DNA from: Delphinapterus leucas
Lineage: Eukaryota; Chordata; Mammalia; Artiodactyla; Monodontidae
Direction: 5' to 3'
Assembly (NCBI RefSeq): GCF_002288925.2
Contig: NW_022098001.1
Coordinates: 10,284,130 to 10,348,129, forward strand
Length of the DNA: 64,000 nucleotides
Every line of letters begins with the position of its first letter. The stretch's first letter is position 1. Below the pieces are notes generated by a model. It worked only from the letters and a program-made list of their open reading frames with translations. It had not been told where the DNA came from and did no database searches. The position numbers and the translations under genes are program-made. Below, piece by piece: positions 11,389-23,800 of the stretch.

Positions 11389-11657
11389 TTTGAAAGTCAC
11401 AGTTGCCTTTGTACAGTAAAATCCTATAGAAACAATAGGATCCTTCAAAGTCTGTGCTTTTTGTTGATGTGTGGTTGATGTAGGATCATTCCCAAGGTAG
11501 TCTTCCTCACCATCATCATAACTCACAATTGCAGGCACAAATGACCAGGCCCATGATACCCATCCCTGTGGCTGCTCATCCTCTTGCTGTGAATACAGCT
11601 CTTGGCCTTTGTACTGAGCAGGATACTGCATATCTACTCGTGTTTCATCTTCAGCAC
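11389..11657 (-). CDS. VPS13B: VPS13B exon 7
   Basis: The largest exon here, 269 nt, enters in phase 1 after ATTGTTAG and ends TTCAAA|GTAGGT in phase 0. It encodes AEDETRVDMQYPAQYKGQEL, a Gln/Glu-rich stretch, then GWVSWAWSFVPAIVSYDDGE, and later LKDPIVSIGFYCTKATVTFK. The WVSWAWSFVP block is diagnostic for VPS13B. The frame stays open for about 19 codons past the donor into an intronic T-run; a short human VPS13B isoform is thought to end near this point, but I cannot tell from sequence whether such a read-through transcript is made here. Confidence 0.97.
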
Positions 11658-13700
11658 CTAACAATCAAAATAAAGTCATTTTAAATAAAGGGAATTAAAG
11701 CAAGAGGACAATTAGGAATTTAAATTATATAACAGTTTCTCCCACATGATTCATAAAGTATGAACAAGCCATACATTGGTTATTATTTGAAACCAATAAT
11801 TTAGCATTACCATTTTCAAGTTTCTATATATTGTACTGTATAAATCTCTTTTCATAGTCCACAGTGTTATATGGGAAGTAGTTTATTACATACTTTTAAA
11901 TGTGTTTGATAAATACAAAGAATAAATTCATTCTTTAGGATTTCACTCATTAATTTAAACAACAACAACAACATATAACCTACCTTCCAAAAATAAGGCT
12001 ACGGTGCTGAAAAACTGACTTTTCTCAGAAACATAATATCAGAAAAATCCAAGAAAAGTTCCTGATTTCCTGATGCACCCAACAGAGAAAGAGAATGGCA
12101 AGTATTCCTAGGCAGAATGTGCCCCCACCAAGAAAAGAATTATCCCAAAGAATGAAAGGAAATGTTATAAGGAAACTATTCTCATATGTAGTTAAGAAAA
12201 ATAGTGACTTTCTTATTAGTGAATAACACCTTTCCTATTCTATAGATGAAAAATTATAGCAAAGAACTTTTATGTGGTTACAAATTGGCAGACTAAGGAT
12301 TTAAATTCCAACCACTGTAACTTATTCCACCTTTGTAAGACAAAATCCATCAAGGTCCCTTAATGTTATTCTAACAATACAAACAAAAGAGATGCAGATC
12401 ATCATGGAATTTACAGACGAAATTACTTTTTAAAAAATTCATGGTATAAGCACCCTCCAGCAGATTCAAACATATATACTCTTCAATGATAAATCAATAA
12501 ATACACACACTCCATTAAATATCATCCTCATTCAGATTCACTTCCAGGTTTTCTGGTGAGAAAAACTTTGTAACTTTTTTAATTCTCGTGACAGGAGACT
12601 CTTGGAACATCGTACACTTTTAGGTCATGACACATGGCTATTGACCTCTTTCATGTGGGACAAAAAAGACTTGATAAATAGTAACTAGAGTACCTAAAAT
12701 ACAGTACCAAGAGATCTTAGCCATTTTACTTCAAAATAAAATATAAAACTTACAAATCCAGAAAACATTTTACTTGATCTTCATACCTTGCTATTAACCA
12801 TAAATATCATATAAGTTTCTATTGGGGAATAAATAAAGCCTGTTATTAACTGTCCCTTGTAAGATCTCAAATTGGACATCATCAGTGAATATCATCTTGG
12901 TTATAAAACAAAAAGTCAGGTTAGCTCAACCCAGGACCAGGCTGGGTCCAAAGAGATGGACTCTGGACCTCTCTTGTCAAAACCAATAAACAGGAGGAGT
13001 ATCCCACTGCTTGATCTTTTGAAACAAAAGAAAGAAACATCACTAAGAGAAGTCTAAGAAATCAGTCACTATAATTTATACATAATATTAATTAAAAATT
13101 AAGAGGGATTTTCCATGAAAGACGGTTTTGAAGTTCTAAATCTTTGCTTACTTCCTTGTAAAAAGAATGAATTGTGACCTGGAACAGAAAAAAGCATCTC
13201 TTTGATCTCTGGTCAGAATTCTTAAAATACTCTTTGCCCTTGCAATGGTGTATCCTAACATCCTTAGATGAGAAAACAGAGTATTGAGTCCAGGCAGACT
13301 GAGGTGGCTAGAGTTTGCAGGGCAGAGTACCAAACAAGAAAGACCTGTTCAGGGTGAGAGCTCCTGAGACCTGGAGAGGGTCCCACTCCAGTCCTCACCT
13401 AAGTATTAATCAGTTTCATGTAAGGAAACTACTGAGGCCATGAAAAGAACCACCAGAAAGGGGCAAAGAAAAACATCCCCAAGACATAACAGAATTGGGG
13501 AAGGACACCAAGGCATATTAAAATCAAGGCGCTTCAAACTTTCCGAGAAAAGGTTCACTGGCTTCACCAGAGTGTCAAAGGAGTCCATAGCACACACAAT
13601 AAAAGGTTAAGGTTCTCTGCTTTAGACAGATGAAAAAACGAATTCAGACTCATTTGGAAGCAAGCAACCCTCTTTTTAACATACATAAACAAACAAACAA
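11658..13700. other. Start of intron 6, no confidently recognised element
   Basis: Mostly AT-rich sequence. The 13080-13620 stretch is less AT-rich and has the feel of a very old repeat, but I could not assign it to a family. Small ORFs have no recognisable content. Confidence 0.45.
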
Positions 13701-13702
13701 AT

Positions 13703-13837
13703 AAACAAACACCTACTCACCTTCTTAGATCACAGAAAGGAATAGTTACAAAGGAATAGTTACAAAATAGTCACAATAGTTACAAACAAACACCTACTCA
13801 CCTTCTTAGATCACAGAAAGGAATAGTTACAAAGGAA
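13703..13837. repeat. 81-bp tandem duplication
   Basis: The block AACACCTACTCACCTTCTTA through GGAATAGTTACAAAGGA occurs twice, at about 13703-13756 and 13784-13837, offset by 81 bp, with internal GGAATAGTTACAAA sub-repeats between. Confidence 0.85.
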
Positions 13838-13991
13838 AATTTTGAAAAATACATTTGATCAAAATTTAAAACTCTGCTCAAGAGACACGTATTTAAAAAT
13901 GAATTAGGCAACTCAGACCAGCAAAAAATACTCCCCAAGTGTATTCGACATGTATATGACAAAAGACTTGAATTCAGAATATATAAAGAAC

Positions 13992-14090
13992 CATGTGTAT
14001 GTATAACTGACTCACTTTGCTGTATAGCAGAAACTAACACAACATTGTAAATTAACTATACTCCAAATTAAAAAAAATTAAGAAAAAAAA
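13992..14090 (+). mobile_element. Very short 5'-truncated LINE-1 3' end
   Basis: About 100 bp of the young LINE-1 3' UTR (TATGTATAACTGACTCACTT, ACTATACTCCAAATT) with A-tail. Short flanking match AAAGAACCA on both sides supports insertion into the older LINE-1. Confidence 0.7.
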
Positions 14091-14399
14091 AGAACCACCA
14101 ATCAGTAATAAAACCCAAAAATGGTTTAAAAATAGGCAAATACTTACCATAAACTTCACAAAGGCAGATATATTAATTGTCAATAATCACATGAAAAAAG
14201 TTCAAAATAATTGATCAGGGAAGTGCAAATTAAAACCACAATGAGCTACCAAAACATATCCATCCGAATAGCTAAAAGTAAAAAGGACTGACAACAACAA
14301 ATGTTGGCAAGTATGTGAAGCAATTGGAACTCTCATACATGGTTGATAGGAATGTTAAATGGCACAACCACTTTGAGAAAACAACCTGGTATTTTCTTA

Positions 14400-14403
14400 A
14401 AAA

Positions 14404-14442
<39 letters not shown>
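14400..14442. repeat. A-run and (AT)n microsatellite
   Basis: Twelve A residues followed by about fifteen AT units. Confidence 0.95.
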
Positions 14443-14443
<1 letters not shown>

Positions 14444-15369
14444 CTTAACAAATTCCATTCTTAGGCATTTACCCAAGAGAAGGAATAGCACATGTCTATA
14501 AGAGACTTCCAGAAGAATGTCCAGGGCATCTTTATTTATAATAACCAAAACTGGAAATAGTTCAAGCATCCATCAACAGGGGAATGGCTAAATAAACTAT
14601 GTTATATTCATATGGTATAGTCATACAATGTACCTAGCAATAAAAAGGAAAGAAATACTGATACATACAACAACACAGATGAATCCCCAAAATACAACGC
14701 TTTTAGGGCAGTAAAAATACTCTGTATGATACCATAATGATGGATACATTTGTCCAAACCCATAGAATGTACAACAGCAAGAGTGAACTTTAACTAAACT
14801 ATAGACTCTGGGTGATAATGATGTAGGTTCCTCAATTGTGACAAATGTATCGCTCTGGAGGGGATGCTGACAATGGGGGAGGCTATGCACGTATGAGATC
14901 AGGGGTATATGGGAAATCTCTGTACCTATCCTTCAATTTTGCTGCGAATCTGAAACTGCTCTAAAAATTGTCTTAATAAAAAGCTTTTTAAAATTAAAAG
15001 TAAAAAACAATATTATGCTTAATGAAAGAATCCTTTCACAAGAGAATTCATACTATATGATTCTATTTATATGAAATTCCAGAAACAGCAAAAACCGATC
15101 CACGATTTTTTAAAGATTCAGAACAGGGTTTTCTTGAGTGGAGTGGGGGTGGGCAGGCAGCTGGAGCAAGGGATGACTGGAAAGAGGCATGAGATAACCT
15201 GGTGAGATGTTAATGACCCATATCTTAATGGGTGTTTTGCATCACAAAGGCATACTCATTTCTCAAAACTTCTTAAATAGTATACTTAAGATTTATGCAT
15301 TTCGCCTTGTGAATTTAATCTTCAGAAAAAGAAAAAGAACCATCAATAAATATAAACTCTAGTTAATGA

Positions 15370-15612
15370 TATGCTGCTGAAGTCTAGGGGTGCGGTATAC
15401 TGATGTCCATAACTTACCTCGAAAGGCATCAAAAACTGGTTGAATTGATGGAGAGAAAATGGTGTTAGATGAACAGATATATGATACAGCAAATGTGACA
15501 AAATATTAATTGTAGAATCTAGATGATGAGTATGTGGGTGTTCACTGTATAATATTCCTTCAACCTTTCTATATATTTAATATTTATCATAATAGCATGG
15601 TGAAAAAAAATG
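15370..15612 (+). repeat. Old LINE-1 3'-end fragment
   Basis: The block ATGAGTATGTGGGTGTTCAC, then TATTTATCATAATAGCATG and an A-run, resembles L1M 3' ends. Confidence 0.6.
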
Positions 15613-15774
15613 AATTGAACAGCTTCTATATGCTAGGTTTTGTTCTAGGTGTTAGGTAATGAATCGCTAAGACAGGAACAATGTCTAACAAGAATTCGCT
15701 GCCTAGTGTGAAATGAAATAAAATGTTTTATATCTACATATGCTTATTAATGTTCCCTAAGCTTTTTTTAAGGT

Positions 15775-16620
15775 GATAAAAAATTTTATTAAGCTATAAT
15801 CTAAATACTATAAAATCTGGCCTTTAAAAGTATACCATTCAGTGGTTTTTAGTGTAGTCACAAAGTTGTATAACCATCATCATTATCTAATTTTAGAATA
15901 TTTTCATGTTCTAAGAAACATGAAACTCCAAAAAGAAAACCTCTACACATTAGCAGTCACTCTCCATTCCCTCCTCCCCACAAGCCCAGGTTACTAATCT
16001 CCTTTCTGCTTCTACAGAACTGGCTATCATGGACATATCATATCAATGAAATCATACAACATGTTCCTTTTTGACTGGCTGCTTTCACTTAATGTTTTCA
16101 AAGTTTAGCATGTATCAGTATTTCATTTTTTGTATGGTTGAATAATATTCCAGTGTACAGATACACCACAACTGTTTATCTACTCATCAGCTGATGGACA
16201 TTTAGGTTATTAAACTTTTTGGTTATTAAGAATAATGCTGCCATGAACATTCACATACAAGTTTTTATGTTAGACATATGTTATCAACTCTCTGCCATAT
16301 AACCCTAGGAATAGAACCCTACCTAGGCTCATATGGTAACTCTATGTTCAACTTTTTGACAAACCAGATTGTTTTCCATTCCCACCAGCTATACATAAAG
16401 GTTCCAATTTTCCCAAATCCTTGCCAACACTTATTATGTGTCTTTTTTATTATAACTACACCACTTAGTGACTGTAAAGCAGTATCTCACTGTGGTTTTG
16501 ATTTGCATTACCCCTCATGAATAATGATATTGAGCATATTTTCATGTGCTTGTTGGACACCTGTATATCTTTTCTGGATACATGTTTATTCAGGTCTTTT
16601 GCCCTTTTTTAAATAAGATT
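15775..16620 (-). repeat. LINE-1 (L1M) 3' end, antisense
   Basis: Antisense 3' UTR and ORF2 end: TATACCATTCAGTGGTTTTT, TTGTATAACCATCATCATTA, CATTCCCACCAG and TTTGATTTGCATTACC. No intact ORF. Confidence 0.85.
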
Positions 16621-16639
16621 ATTTGTTCCTAAGTTTTAA

Positions 16640-16985
16640 ATGCCCTTTTCTAAAGGCTCAAACTATGGAAGTTAATCATCATCTTCTCCAAATTTTTCCT
16701 GAGTCTCAGACCCAACACAAGTCAAAGCCAATCATCCCGTGCACCATTTTTCTACTTCAGATCACTCATACTTTTATTAAACAAACATCTTATCATTCTA
16801 CCATACATCATGCTTAACTAACTGTTCACATGTCTGTCCACTCCACTGTATATTAAGATTTTAAGGGAAGAGAATTTGTCTCTATTTTCCCACATTTCCT
16901 TATCTCTACATTCTACCACATTCCCAGCAATAATGTCTTACACACAGTAGGCTTTGGTAAAAGTATAATGAATTGAATAACTGAA
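16640..16985 (+). repeat. L2-like 3'-end fragment
   Basis: Weak match to an L2 3' end with the ACACAGTAGGCTTTGGTAAA and ATGAATTGAATAA pattern at its end. Confidence 0.5.
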
Positions 16986-17177
16986 ATTAACCCACTAAGT
17001 ATCTTTCAATGAAGTATATACTTCATTAAGTAATGCTCCAATTAATTAAGTAGGTATCCTTCAATGAAGCATATAATTACATATAATTATAGTCAATTAT
17101 AATTACATAAAATAATTAAGTATAAATAACTTAATTAGTTATAATAACTCTTGCTGAGACCCTGCAGAAAAATTATC

Positions 17178-17400
17178 AATATAGTTGTTCCTTGAACAAT
17201 AAGGCAGTTAGAGGTGCAAGTTGAAAATCCAGATATAACTTTACAGTCAACCCTCCATCATATTCACATTTCTGCATCTGAGGATTCAACCAACCATGTA
17301 TCATGTAGTACTGTAGTACGTATTTACTGAAAAAAATTTGTCTACAAGTGGACCTTGCGCAGTTCAAATCCATGCTGTTCAGGGTCAACTGTACTATAAT
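17178..17400. repeat. Tigger-type (TcMar) DNA transposon remnant
   Basis: Ends resemble an inverted repeat: GTTGTTCCTTGAACAA on the left and TTCAGGGTCAACTGTACT on the right, with GGACCTTGCGCAGTTCAAAT inside, matching a mammalian non-autonomous Tigger-like family I recognise but cannot name precisely. Confidence 0.6.
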
Positions 17401-17585
17401 TTACTAAGAAATCTTGAGGTTGGACTGCCTTAACTTTTACGTAATGTATATTCCAAACACTTATACCTATTATAAATATTCAAGTTCTTTTTAACATGTA
17501 GAAAACAGAAAGTCAGAATAGTATGCAAAATGTAGGAAAGAAAAAAATTAGTGTCAAACAAGCAAAATAAAATCACCCCATCATG

Positions 17586-17777
17586 GGGCTTCCCTGGTGG
17601 CGCAGTGGTTGAGAGTCCGCGTGCCGATGCAGGGGACACGGGTTCGTGTCCTGGTCCAGGAGGATCCCACATGCCGCAGAGCGGCTGGGCCCATGAGCCA
17701 TGGTCGCTGAGCCTGCACGTCCGGAGCCTGTGCTCCACAACGAGAGAGGCCACAACAGTGAGAGGCCCGCGTACCAC

Positions 17778-17806
<29 letters not shown>
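17586..17806 (+). mobile_element. CHR SINE close to VPS13B exon 6
   Basis: Full SINE with a roughly 28-nt A-tail. Target-site match is short (CCATCAT on both sides). Lies antisense to the gene, about 117 bp downstream of the exon 6 donor. Confidence 0.93.
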
Positions 17807-17808
<2 letters not shown>

Positions 17809-17923
17809 ATCATATTAGAACACTGCAAAACATAATCTAATGTTGTAGTTTTCGCAGTTTCACAATAGTAAAAACACTTTGTAAAAACAATAGTTATAAA
17901 ATAAAAGTTTTTGTTATATTTAC

Positions 17924-18098
17924 CTGCAATGTTTCCTAACATATCTTTATTGTGACAGGCAGACTCTTCTGTTTCTCCATCTTTAAAATTTCCTATTTCT
18001 CCATAGTAAAGAGCAATCCCAAGTTGCATTATACGGATAAACATAGGCAATTGCTGATCAGTGATAGAAAGTTTCAAACTCTCTACTAAGGTATGAAT
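17924..18098 (-). CDS. VPS13B: VPS13B exon 6
   Basis: This 175-nt exon begins in phase 0 after ATACAG and ends GCAG|GTAAAT in phase 1. It encodes IHTLVESLKLSITDQQLPMF, then IRIMQLGIALYYGEIGNF and an acidic, less conserved KDGETEESACHNKD stretch before MLGNIAG. The opening helix/strand block is a recognisable VPS13-family segment; the acidic tail reads differently from the human sequence as I remember it (a recollection, not an alignment). A CHR SINE lies only about 117 bp past the donor, and the exon's frame stays open through the intron into that SINE, giving a spurious 255-codon ORF. Confidence 0.95.
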
Positions 18099-19470
18099 CT
18101 GTATTTTGAAAAAAACAAAAACATCAACAAAAGCATATTCAAAGGGAGTACCATTTAGCATAAGTAGAGAAATGTTAAGTCTTAAAATGGAAACCATAGG
18201 AGAAACAGTAATGTCCCAACATTTCTAATATTTAAGCCAAAATAACAGCTTAAAATCTTAGGAATTTAAACAGATTATTCTATGATGATCAATACACTTT
18301 AGATAGAAACTATATTAATCCAAACTATATAAGTGGAAATAGAAATGATAATGAAAAGATACAGTCACACTGGATTTCCAGATAACTTTTCCCAAAAGTT
18401 TTTGTTACCAAAATACCCACCTTATAACGTTAAGAGTACGACAGTACTCCAACAAACACCATAAAAATCTCTGTCACAACTAAGAATAAAAGTTTCATGT
18501 CATTTTAGTAAGACTTTAATCACCCTTTTCAGCTTTATGAACCAAAAAGAATACACACATCCTAAAAACATGTTGCTGAGTAAATTACTAACATTATAAC
18601 TGTCTAAGTATGCACATGGTAAAATGATTATTGTCAAATATGGAAAACCAAGTGAAAACATGATCAGGAATATTTCTCAAACCAACTTTAAATAAAAGAT
18701 TTAAACATAGTATAAAACTTATAACATGAATCAGTTATAAGAAATAAGATTAATTATTATCCACAAAGCAGTCCAATCTAAGTTCTCCTTATAGAATGAG
18801 ACATCAATTCAATATAAAGACAGCCTCAGTGTAATGATTTCCTGCTGTGAGATAAACACGGAATAAAACCAATTAAGCCATAAAGTCAAGTCTCTTGGAA
18901 GGTTTATTTTAACTAACTGGTATTTGAATGTCTATGAAACATGAAAAAGAAGTAATGGTAATCATCATATTTTTAGGGCTAAAGGCACAAAAAATTGTAC
19001 TTGAAGGGGAAGACAGTTGTGTGGGGAAGTGTAAAATACCATAGTCAAATATGAGTACAGGTTTCTTAAAACTGACTTAAAAATCATACACTGACTAGAC
19101 CCTGAAATGGGGGACAGGTTGAGAGGGCGGGCACCGCAGGCCTGCCAAGCTCTTATTCAATTTGAGATTTCTCTGCCATACCCTTTAAATACCATACAGC
19201 ACCAACAGCACCAGTGATAAGCTGTCTTAGCAAAACCAGTGTCAACTGTGTGTGTATGTATGTATGTATGTGCTTAAAATACTATACACACCGACATATA
19301 TATCTTTAACATATAAGATACTTTACACACTATATATATACATACACACACACACATACATGTAAATATCTTTAAAATCAATAAAGTTAACCCACAATAG
19401 AAAAACTTACAAAGAACCTGAATGAATTTTTCAAAGAGAAAATAATGGCCAGTGAACATATTTTCAAAAA
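18099..19470. other. Intron 5 part, mostly unrecognised
   Basis: AT-rich sequence without a recognised repeat, apart from TATG/TG and TA/CA microsatellites at about 19245-19273 and 19332-19362. A small GC-rich patch lies at 19105-19150. Confidence 0.5.
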
Positions 19471-19479
19471 TCTAAGTTT

Positions 19480-19788
19480 GGGCTTCCCTGGTGGTGCAGT
19501 GGTTGAGAATTTACCTGCTAATGCAGGGGACACGGGTTCGAGCTCTGGTCTGGGAGGATCCCACATGCCACGGAGCAACTAGGCCCGTGAGCTACAACTA
19601 CTGAGCCTGCGCGTCTGGAGCCTATTCTCCGCAACAAGAGAGGCCGTGACAGTGAGAGACCCATGCACCGTGATGAAGAGTGGCCCCCACTTGCCACAAC
19701 TAGAGATAGCCCTCGCACAGAAACGAAGACCCAACACAGCAAAAATAAATTAATTAATTAACAAACTCCTACCCCCAACATCTTTAAA
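19480..19788 (+). mobile_element. Older, longer CHR-type SINE
   Basis: Begins GGGCTTCCCTGGTGGTGCAG and includes the extended 3' region (GAAACGAAGACCCAACACAG, then a TTAA-rich tail) also seen at 45060-45344. Flanking match AAAAATCTAAGTTTG / AAAAATCTAACTTTG. Confidence 0.9.
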
Positions 19789-19899
19789 AAAAAAAATCTA
19801 ACTTTGACAATAATCAAATAAATATTAATTTGTATTATTTTTGCTGAACAGCTTGGCTTTTTTAAAACATGATCATATTTAAGGATAGCAGGAGTGTAA

Positions 19900-20225
19900 T
19901 ATAGGCACTCCCCTAATGTTCATGAGCACATACACTGGTTAAACCTTTCTGGAAACAATTTTGCAGTACAGATTACAGGGCTTAGAAAAGTTTAAACCCA
20001 TTAATAAGATATTTGCAATTACAGAAATCTCTCCTAAGGAATTAATCAGAGATGTGGTCAAAGATTTATATGTAGAATTTCATTCCTCTGAAAAACTGTT
20101 AAGAAAAAGTAAATTTTCAAAAACAGGGGAAATGTTAAATAAATTACATACCCTAAGCTCTACATCTCATAGATGATAACATCTCTAAAGACATATTTAT
20201 TACTCACGAAAGATAGAAAATTACA
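19900..20225 (+). repeat. Old LINE-1 fragment
   Basis: Diverged ORF2 C-terminal region (TTAAACCTTTCTGGAAACAA). The 71-codon ORF inside is not a gene. Confidence 0.5.
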
Positions 20226-21085
20226 AAAAGCCCACCCAAAATACAAATAAACTCAAAAGCCACTTGAACATATGTGAGAGTCTTAGACAAATAATTAGGG
20301 TGTCTGGAACATTCTGGGAAATTCCCTGTCTTTCAGGTGATCAAAGAGGTTAACCATGTCCATTTAATACTTATTTCCAAGCACTAAGAGGTGGAAGAAT
20401 GATGGGTCTAATTCGAAACAGTAAATCTTACATCACAGTAGTACTAAAAAAGAAAACCTCAAAATTTAATTTCAGTTAAGAATAATGGTACCTCACACTC
20501 AGTGATTACAAAAGTCAAAAACCACCTGTCAACAAGTTTATTTAAAGGTACTTTTTACAATAAAATATCATGGCTAGTCAGTTTTGAGAAAAACTTATAT
20601 GCCAACACTAAGTTTTCCTCAAGTTCACTTATTTTTACTTTCCTCTAAGTTAGCCACATCCTAGAATGGACAATTAAATCTGTACTAATGATCAATAAGA
20701 TTTTTTTATATAGTAAGGGTTCCCTATATCCATTACTTGCTTTCAAAATATATCTTGAATCCACCCTTAACATTCCCCAACTTTACTAGTAGATTTAAGG
20801 TCAAAGAAGGAAAGTAAGTCCACTGTCCTGAGACAGTGGCATAATTACTTTTGAATTAATACTTTTCCATGCTTATCTTTGCCTAAGAAGCTAATTCAAA
20901 AATAGAAGGGAAAAGTAGCAGAATTTAAACAATGTGCACTGTAGGATGCATAAGGAAAAAAAAAACATACTCATGACTGAGCACTACCAAATAAAAATGG
21001 GTGTATTTCATATATAAATAGAAACTTAAGTACAATAAAGCTACATAAAATAGCAAGTGTTTTATGTTTTAAAAAACGTAATGTA
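20226..21085. other. Intron 5 part, nothing recognised
   Basis: AT-rich, no repeat family or coding signal identified. Confidence 0.5.
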
Positions 21086-21297
21086 GGGCTTCCCTGGTGG
21101 CGCAGTGGTTGAGAGTCCGCCTGCCGATGCAGGGGACGCGGGTTCGTGCCCTGGTCCAGGAGGATCCCACATGCCCCGAAGCGGCTGGACCCGTGAGCCA
21201 TGGCCGCTGAGTCTGTACATCCGGAGCCTGTGCTCCGCAATGGGAGAGGCCATAACAGTGAGAGGCCCGCGTACCGCAAAAAAAAAAAAAAAAAAAC
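21086..21297 (+). mobile_element. CHR SINE
   Basis: Complete copy with A-tail; flanked by AAAACGTAATGTA and AAAACCTAATGTA (one mismatch). Confidence 0.94.
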
Positions 21298-21600
21298 CTA
21301 ATGTAAAAATAATACATAATTTATACAGCCATGCCCGAACAGGCACAGTAGTCAATCCCAGTGTTCAGACTTGGGGTTGGCTTTTCCATTATAGTACAAA
21401 AGCCTGTAATTCAGTAATAAAAATTCATTCCACATTAAAACTTAGTTAACAAGATCACAAGTCACTGTGTGAATTCTTCTTCAAAGACAGATAAATAGGT
21501 AGACAGACAGACAAGAGGTACCGAAAACTGTTATGCAATAAAAGAACACAAGATTTACACTTAGAGAATAACTATACATATTAAAAACATTTACCAGTAC

Positions 21601-22721
21601 CTTGGAGAACAAAATGAAGCAACTGACAAAGGATTAATCTCCAAAATATACAAGTAGCTCATGCAGCTCAATATCAAAAAACAAACAACCCAATCCAAAA
21701 ATGGGCAGAAGACCTAAATAGACATTTCTCCAAAGAAGATATACAGATTGCCAACAAACACATGAAAGAATGCTCAACATCATTAATCATTAGAGAAATG
21801 CAAATCAAAACTACAATGCGATATCATCTCACACCAGTCAGAATGGCCATCATCAAAAAATCTACAAACAATAAATGCTGGAGAGGGTGTGCAGAAAAGG
21901 GAACCCTCATACACTGTTGGTGGGAATGTAAATTGATACAGCCACTATGGAGAACAGTATGGAGTTTCCTTAAAAAAATAAAAATAGAACAACCATACGA
22001 CCCAGCAATCCCACTACTGGGATATACCCTGAGAACACCATAATTCAAAAAGAGTCATGTACCACAATGTTCACTGCAGCTCTATTTACAATAACCAGGA
22101 CATGGAAGCAACCTAAGTGTCCATCGACAGATGAATGGATAAAGAAGATGTGGCACATATATACAATGGAATATTACTCAGCCATAAAAAGAAACGAAAT
22201 TGAGTTATTTGTACTGAGGTGGATGGACCTAGAGCCTAGAGTCTGTCATACAAAGTGAAGTAAGTCAGAAAGAGAAAAACAAATACCGTATGCTAACACA
22301 TATGTATTGAATCTAAAAAAAAAAAAACAGTGGTCATGAAGAGCCTAGGGGCAAGATGGGAATAAAGATGCAGACCTACTAGAGAATGGACTTGAGGACA
22401 TGGGGAGGGTGAAGGGTAAGCTGGGACAAAGTGAAAGAGTGGTAGTGTACATATGGACATATATACACTACCAAATGTAAAATAGCTAGTGGGAAGCAGT
22501 CGCATAGCACAGGGAGATCAGCTCAGTGCTTTGTGACCAGCTAGAAGGGTGGGATAGGGAGGGTGGGAAGGAGGGAGACCAAGAGGGAAGAGATATGGGG
22601 ATATATGTATAACTGATTCACTTTGTTATAAAGCAGAAACTAATACACCATTGGAAAGCAATTATACACCAATAAAAACGTTAAATAAATAAATAAAGCT
22701 CATCTAAAAACAAAAAAAAAG
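21601..22721 (+). mobile_element. LINE-1 3' end, 1.1 kb
   Basis: ORF2 C-terminal region (two broken ORFs at 21762-22043 and 22067-22258) and 3' UTR, ending CCAATAAAAACGTTAAATAA and an A-rich tail. Highly similar to 1-1409 but without its two SINEs. Confidence 0.93.
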
Positions 22722-23253
22722 ACATTACTGAAAAATTCCCATTGACAGAAAATTGTAATTACATTTTGAAACCACAGATAAAAAGCTAAAATTTCCTAAA
22801 CCAATAAACTAAGATATTAGATAAGCAAATTTAAGTCTTGTAAAGTTACCTAAGAAAGATAAGGGTCAATAACTATTGCTATCACATAAACAATTTATAA
22901 GGATTGAAATAAAGATTGATCTTCAGTCCACCATGGATATAAATACACTTTTTGATATGATCTCTTCTATCTACTTGAAGAGAAAAACACTAATCAGGTG
23001 GACAAACTAAAAAAGAAACTACAGTCACAAAAAAAAAGGTGTCCCCAAAATACCTCTATTAGAACACACAATACAAAAAGTTATAATATGTAACAATTAA
23101 CATAAAAGTTATAAATAAAACATTTTTACAAAAAATAATGGTTTATATATTTATGAGGTTAATTTCTTCTTTGCTTTTTAATAATAATTAGCATGCATGA
23201 AAGTCAATAAGGTAGAAACATGCAACTCAACTATTAGAAAAAGAAACACCTAC
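22722..23253. other. End of intron 5, nothing recognised
   Basis: AT-rich sequence up to the exon 5 donor; no repeat family identified. Confidence 0.5.
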
Positions 23254-23435
23254 TTTAATAACAGATGGCATCTTGGAATTTAGGTTATCATATGTAAAAT
23301 GCAGACGTGTTCTGAAGGAACATTTGTACAATAAAGGATCCTGGTAAAATTCTATTTTACCACTAGCATTTCGTTTATCAAGACAAACTGTACAGTCGGA
23401 AAAATTGATAACCTTTCTCAGCACCAGATCAGTTG
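23254..23435 (-). CDS. VPS13B: VPS13B exon 5
   Basis: This 182-nt exon follows the acceptor TTTTTAG and ends ATTAAA|GTAGGT in phase 0. It encodes TDLVLRKVINFSDCTVCLD, then KRNASGKIEFYQDPLLYKCS and FRTRLHFTYDNLNSKMPSVIK. It belongs to the N-terminal lipid-transfer rod; the Cys and aromatic positions match the VPS13B family as I recall it. The initial alanine codon is split with exon 4 (G|CA). Confidence 0.96.
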
Positions 23436-23559
23436 CTAAAAAGGAAAGAAAAACATTTTAAGTAAAAAGTAAAGTTAGAGGAAAAAAAGTCAATTATTTA
23501 TTAGTATAACAGTAATAAAAATAATAGCAGAAATAAGATTAATAGCGCATTTAATACAT

Positions 23560-23705
23560 GATGTCAGAACCTATAAAAGAACTTTTCATTTATTATATTA
23601 TTTATATCTTCCAACAACCTTAGGCACAATAATCCCCATTTTATGTACAAAGAATCAAATAGAGCCTAAAGAAACGAAGCAGCTTGCCCCTAATTTGCTT
23701 GACAC
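23560..23705 (-). repeat. MIR SINE remnant
   Basis: The order of blocks (ATCTTCCAACAACCTTAGGC, AATCCCCATTTTATGTAC, GAAGCAGCTTGCCCC) is that of a diverged MIR core; orientation is uncertain. Confidence 0.6.
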
Positions 23706-23800
23706 CTAACTACAAATTTAAGACAAACTTTATGAAAAATTTTGCTACATTTCACTATCTGCAATGTAATATTAAATAACAATAATAAAATAAAATTCTT

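Larger units (their letters stand above)
13845..15330 (+). repeat. Old LINE-1 (L1M), ORF2 C-terminus to 3' end, with a younger L1 tail inserted
   Basis: Diverged copy containing GTGCAAATTAAAACCACAAT, AAATGTTGGCAAGTATGTG, and a degenerate 3' UTR near 14930-15000, followed by a second diverged 3'-end-like block to about 15330. An (AT)n run expands an internal A-stretch at 14400-14442. A younger LINE-1 3' tail interrupts it at 13992-14090. Confidence 0.75.

Noticed and set aside
17430..18197. 255-codon minus-strand ORF
   Set aside because: It is VPS13B exon 6 read through intron on both sides and through an antisense SINE; only 17924-18098 is supported by splice sites and similarity.
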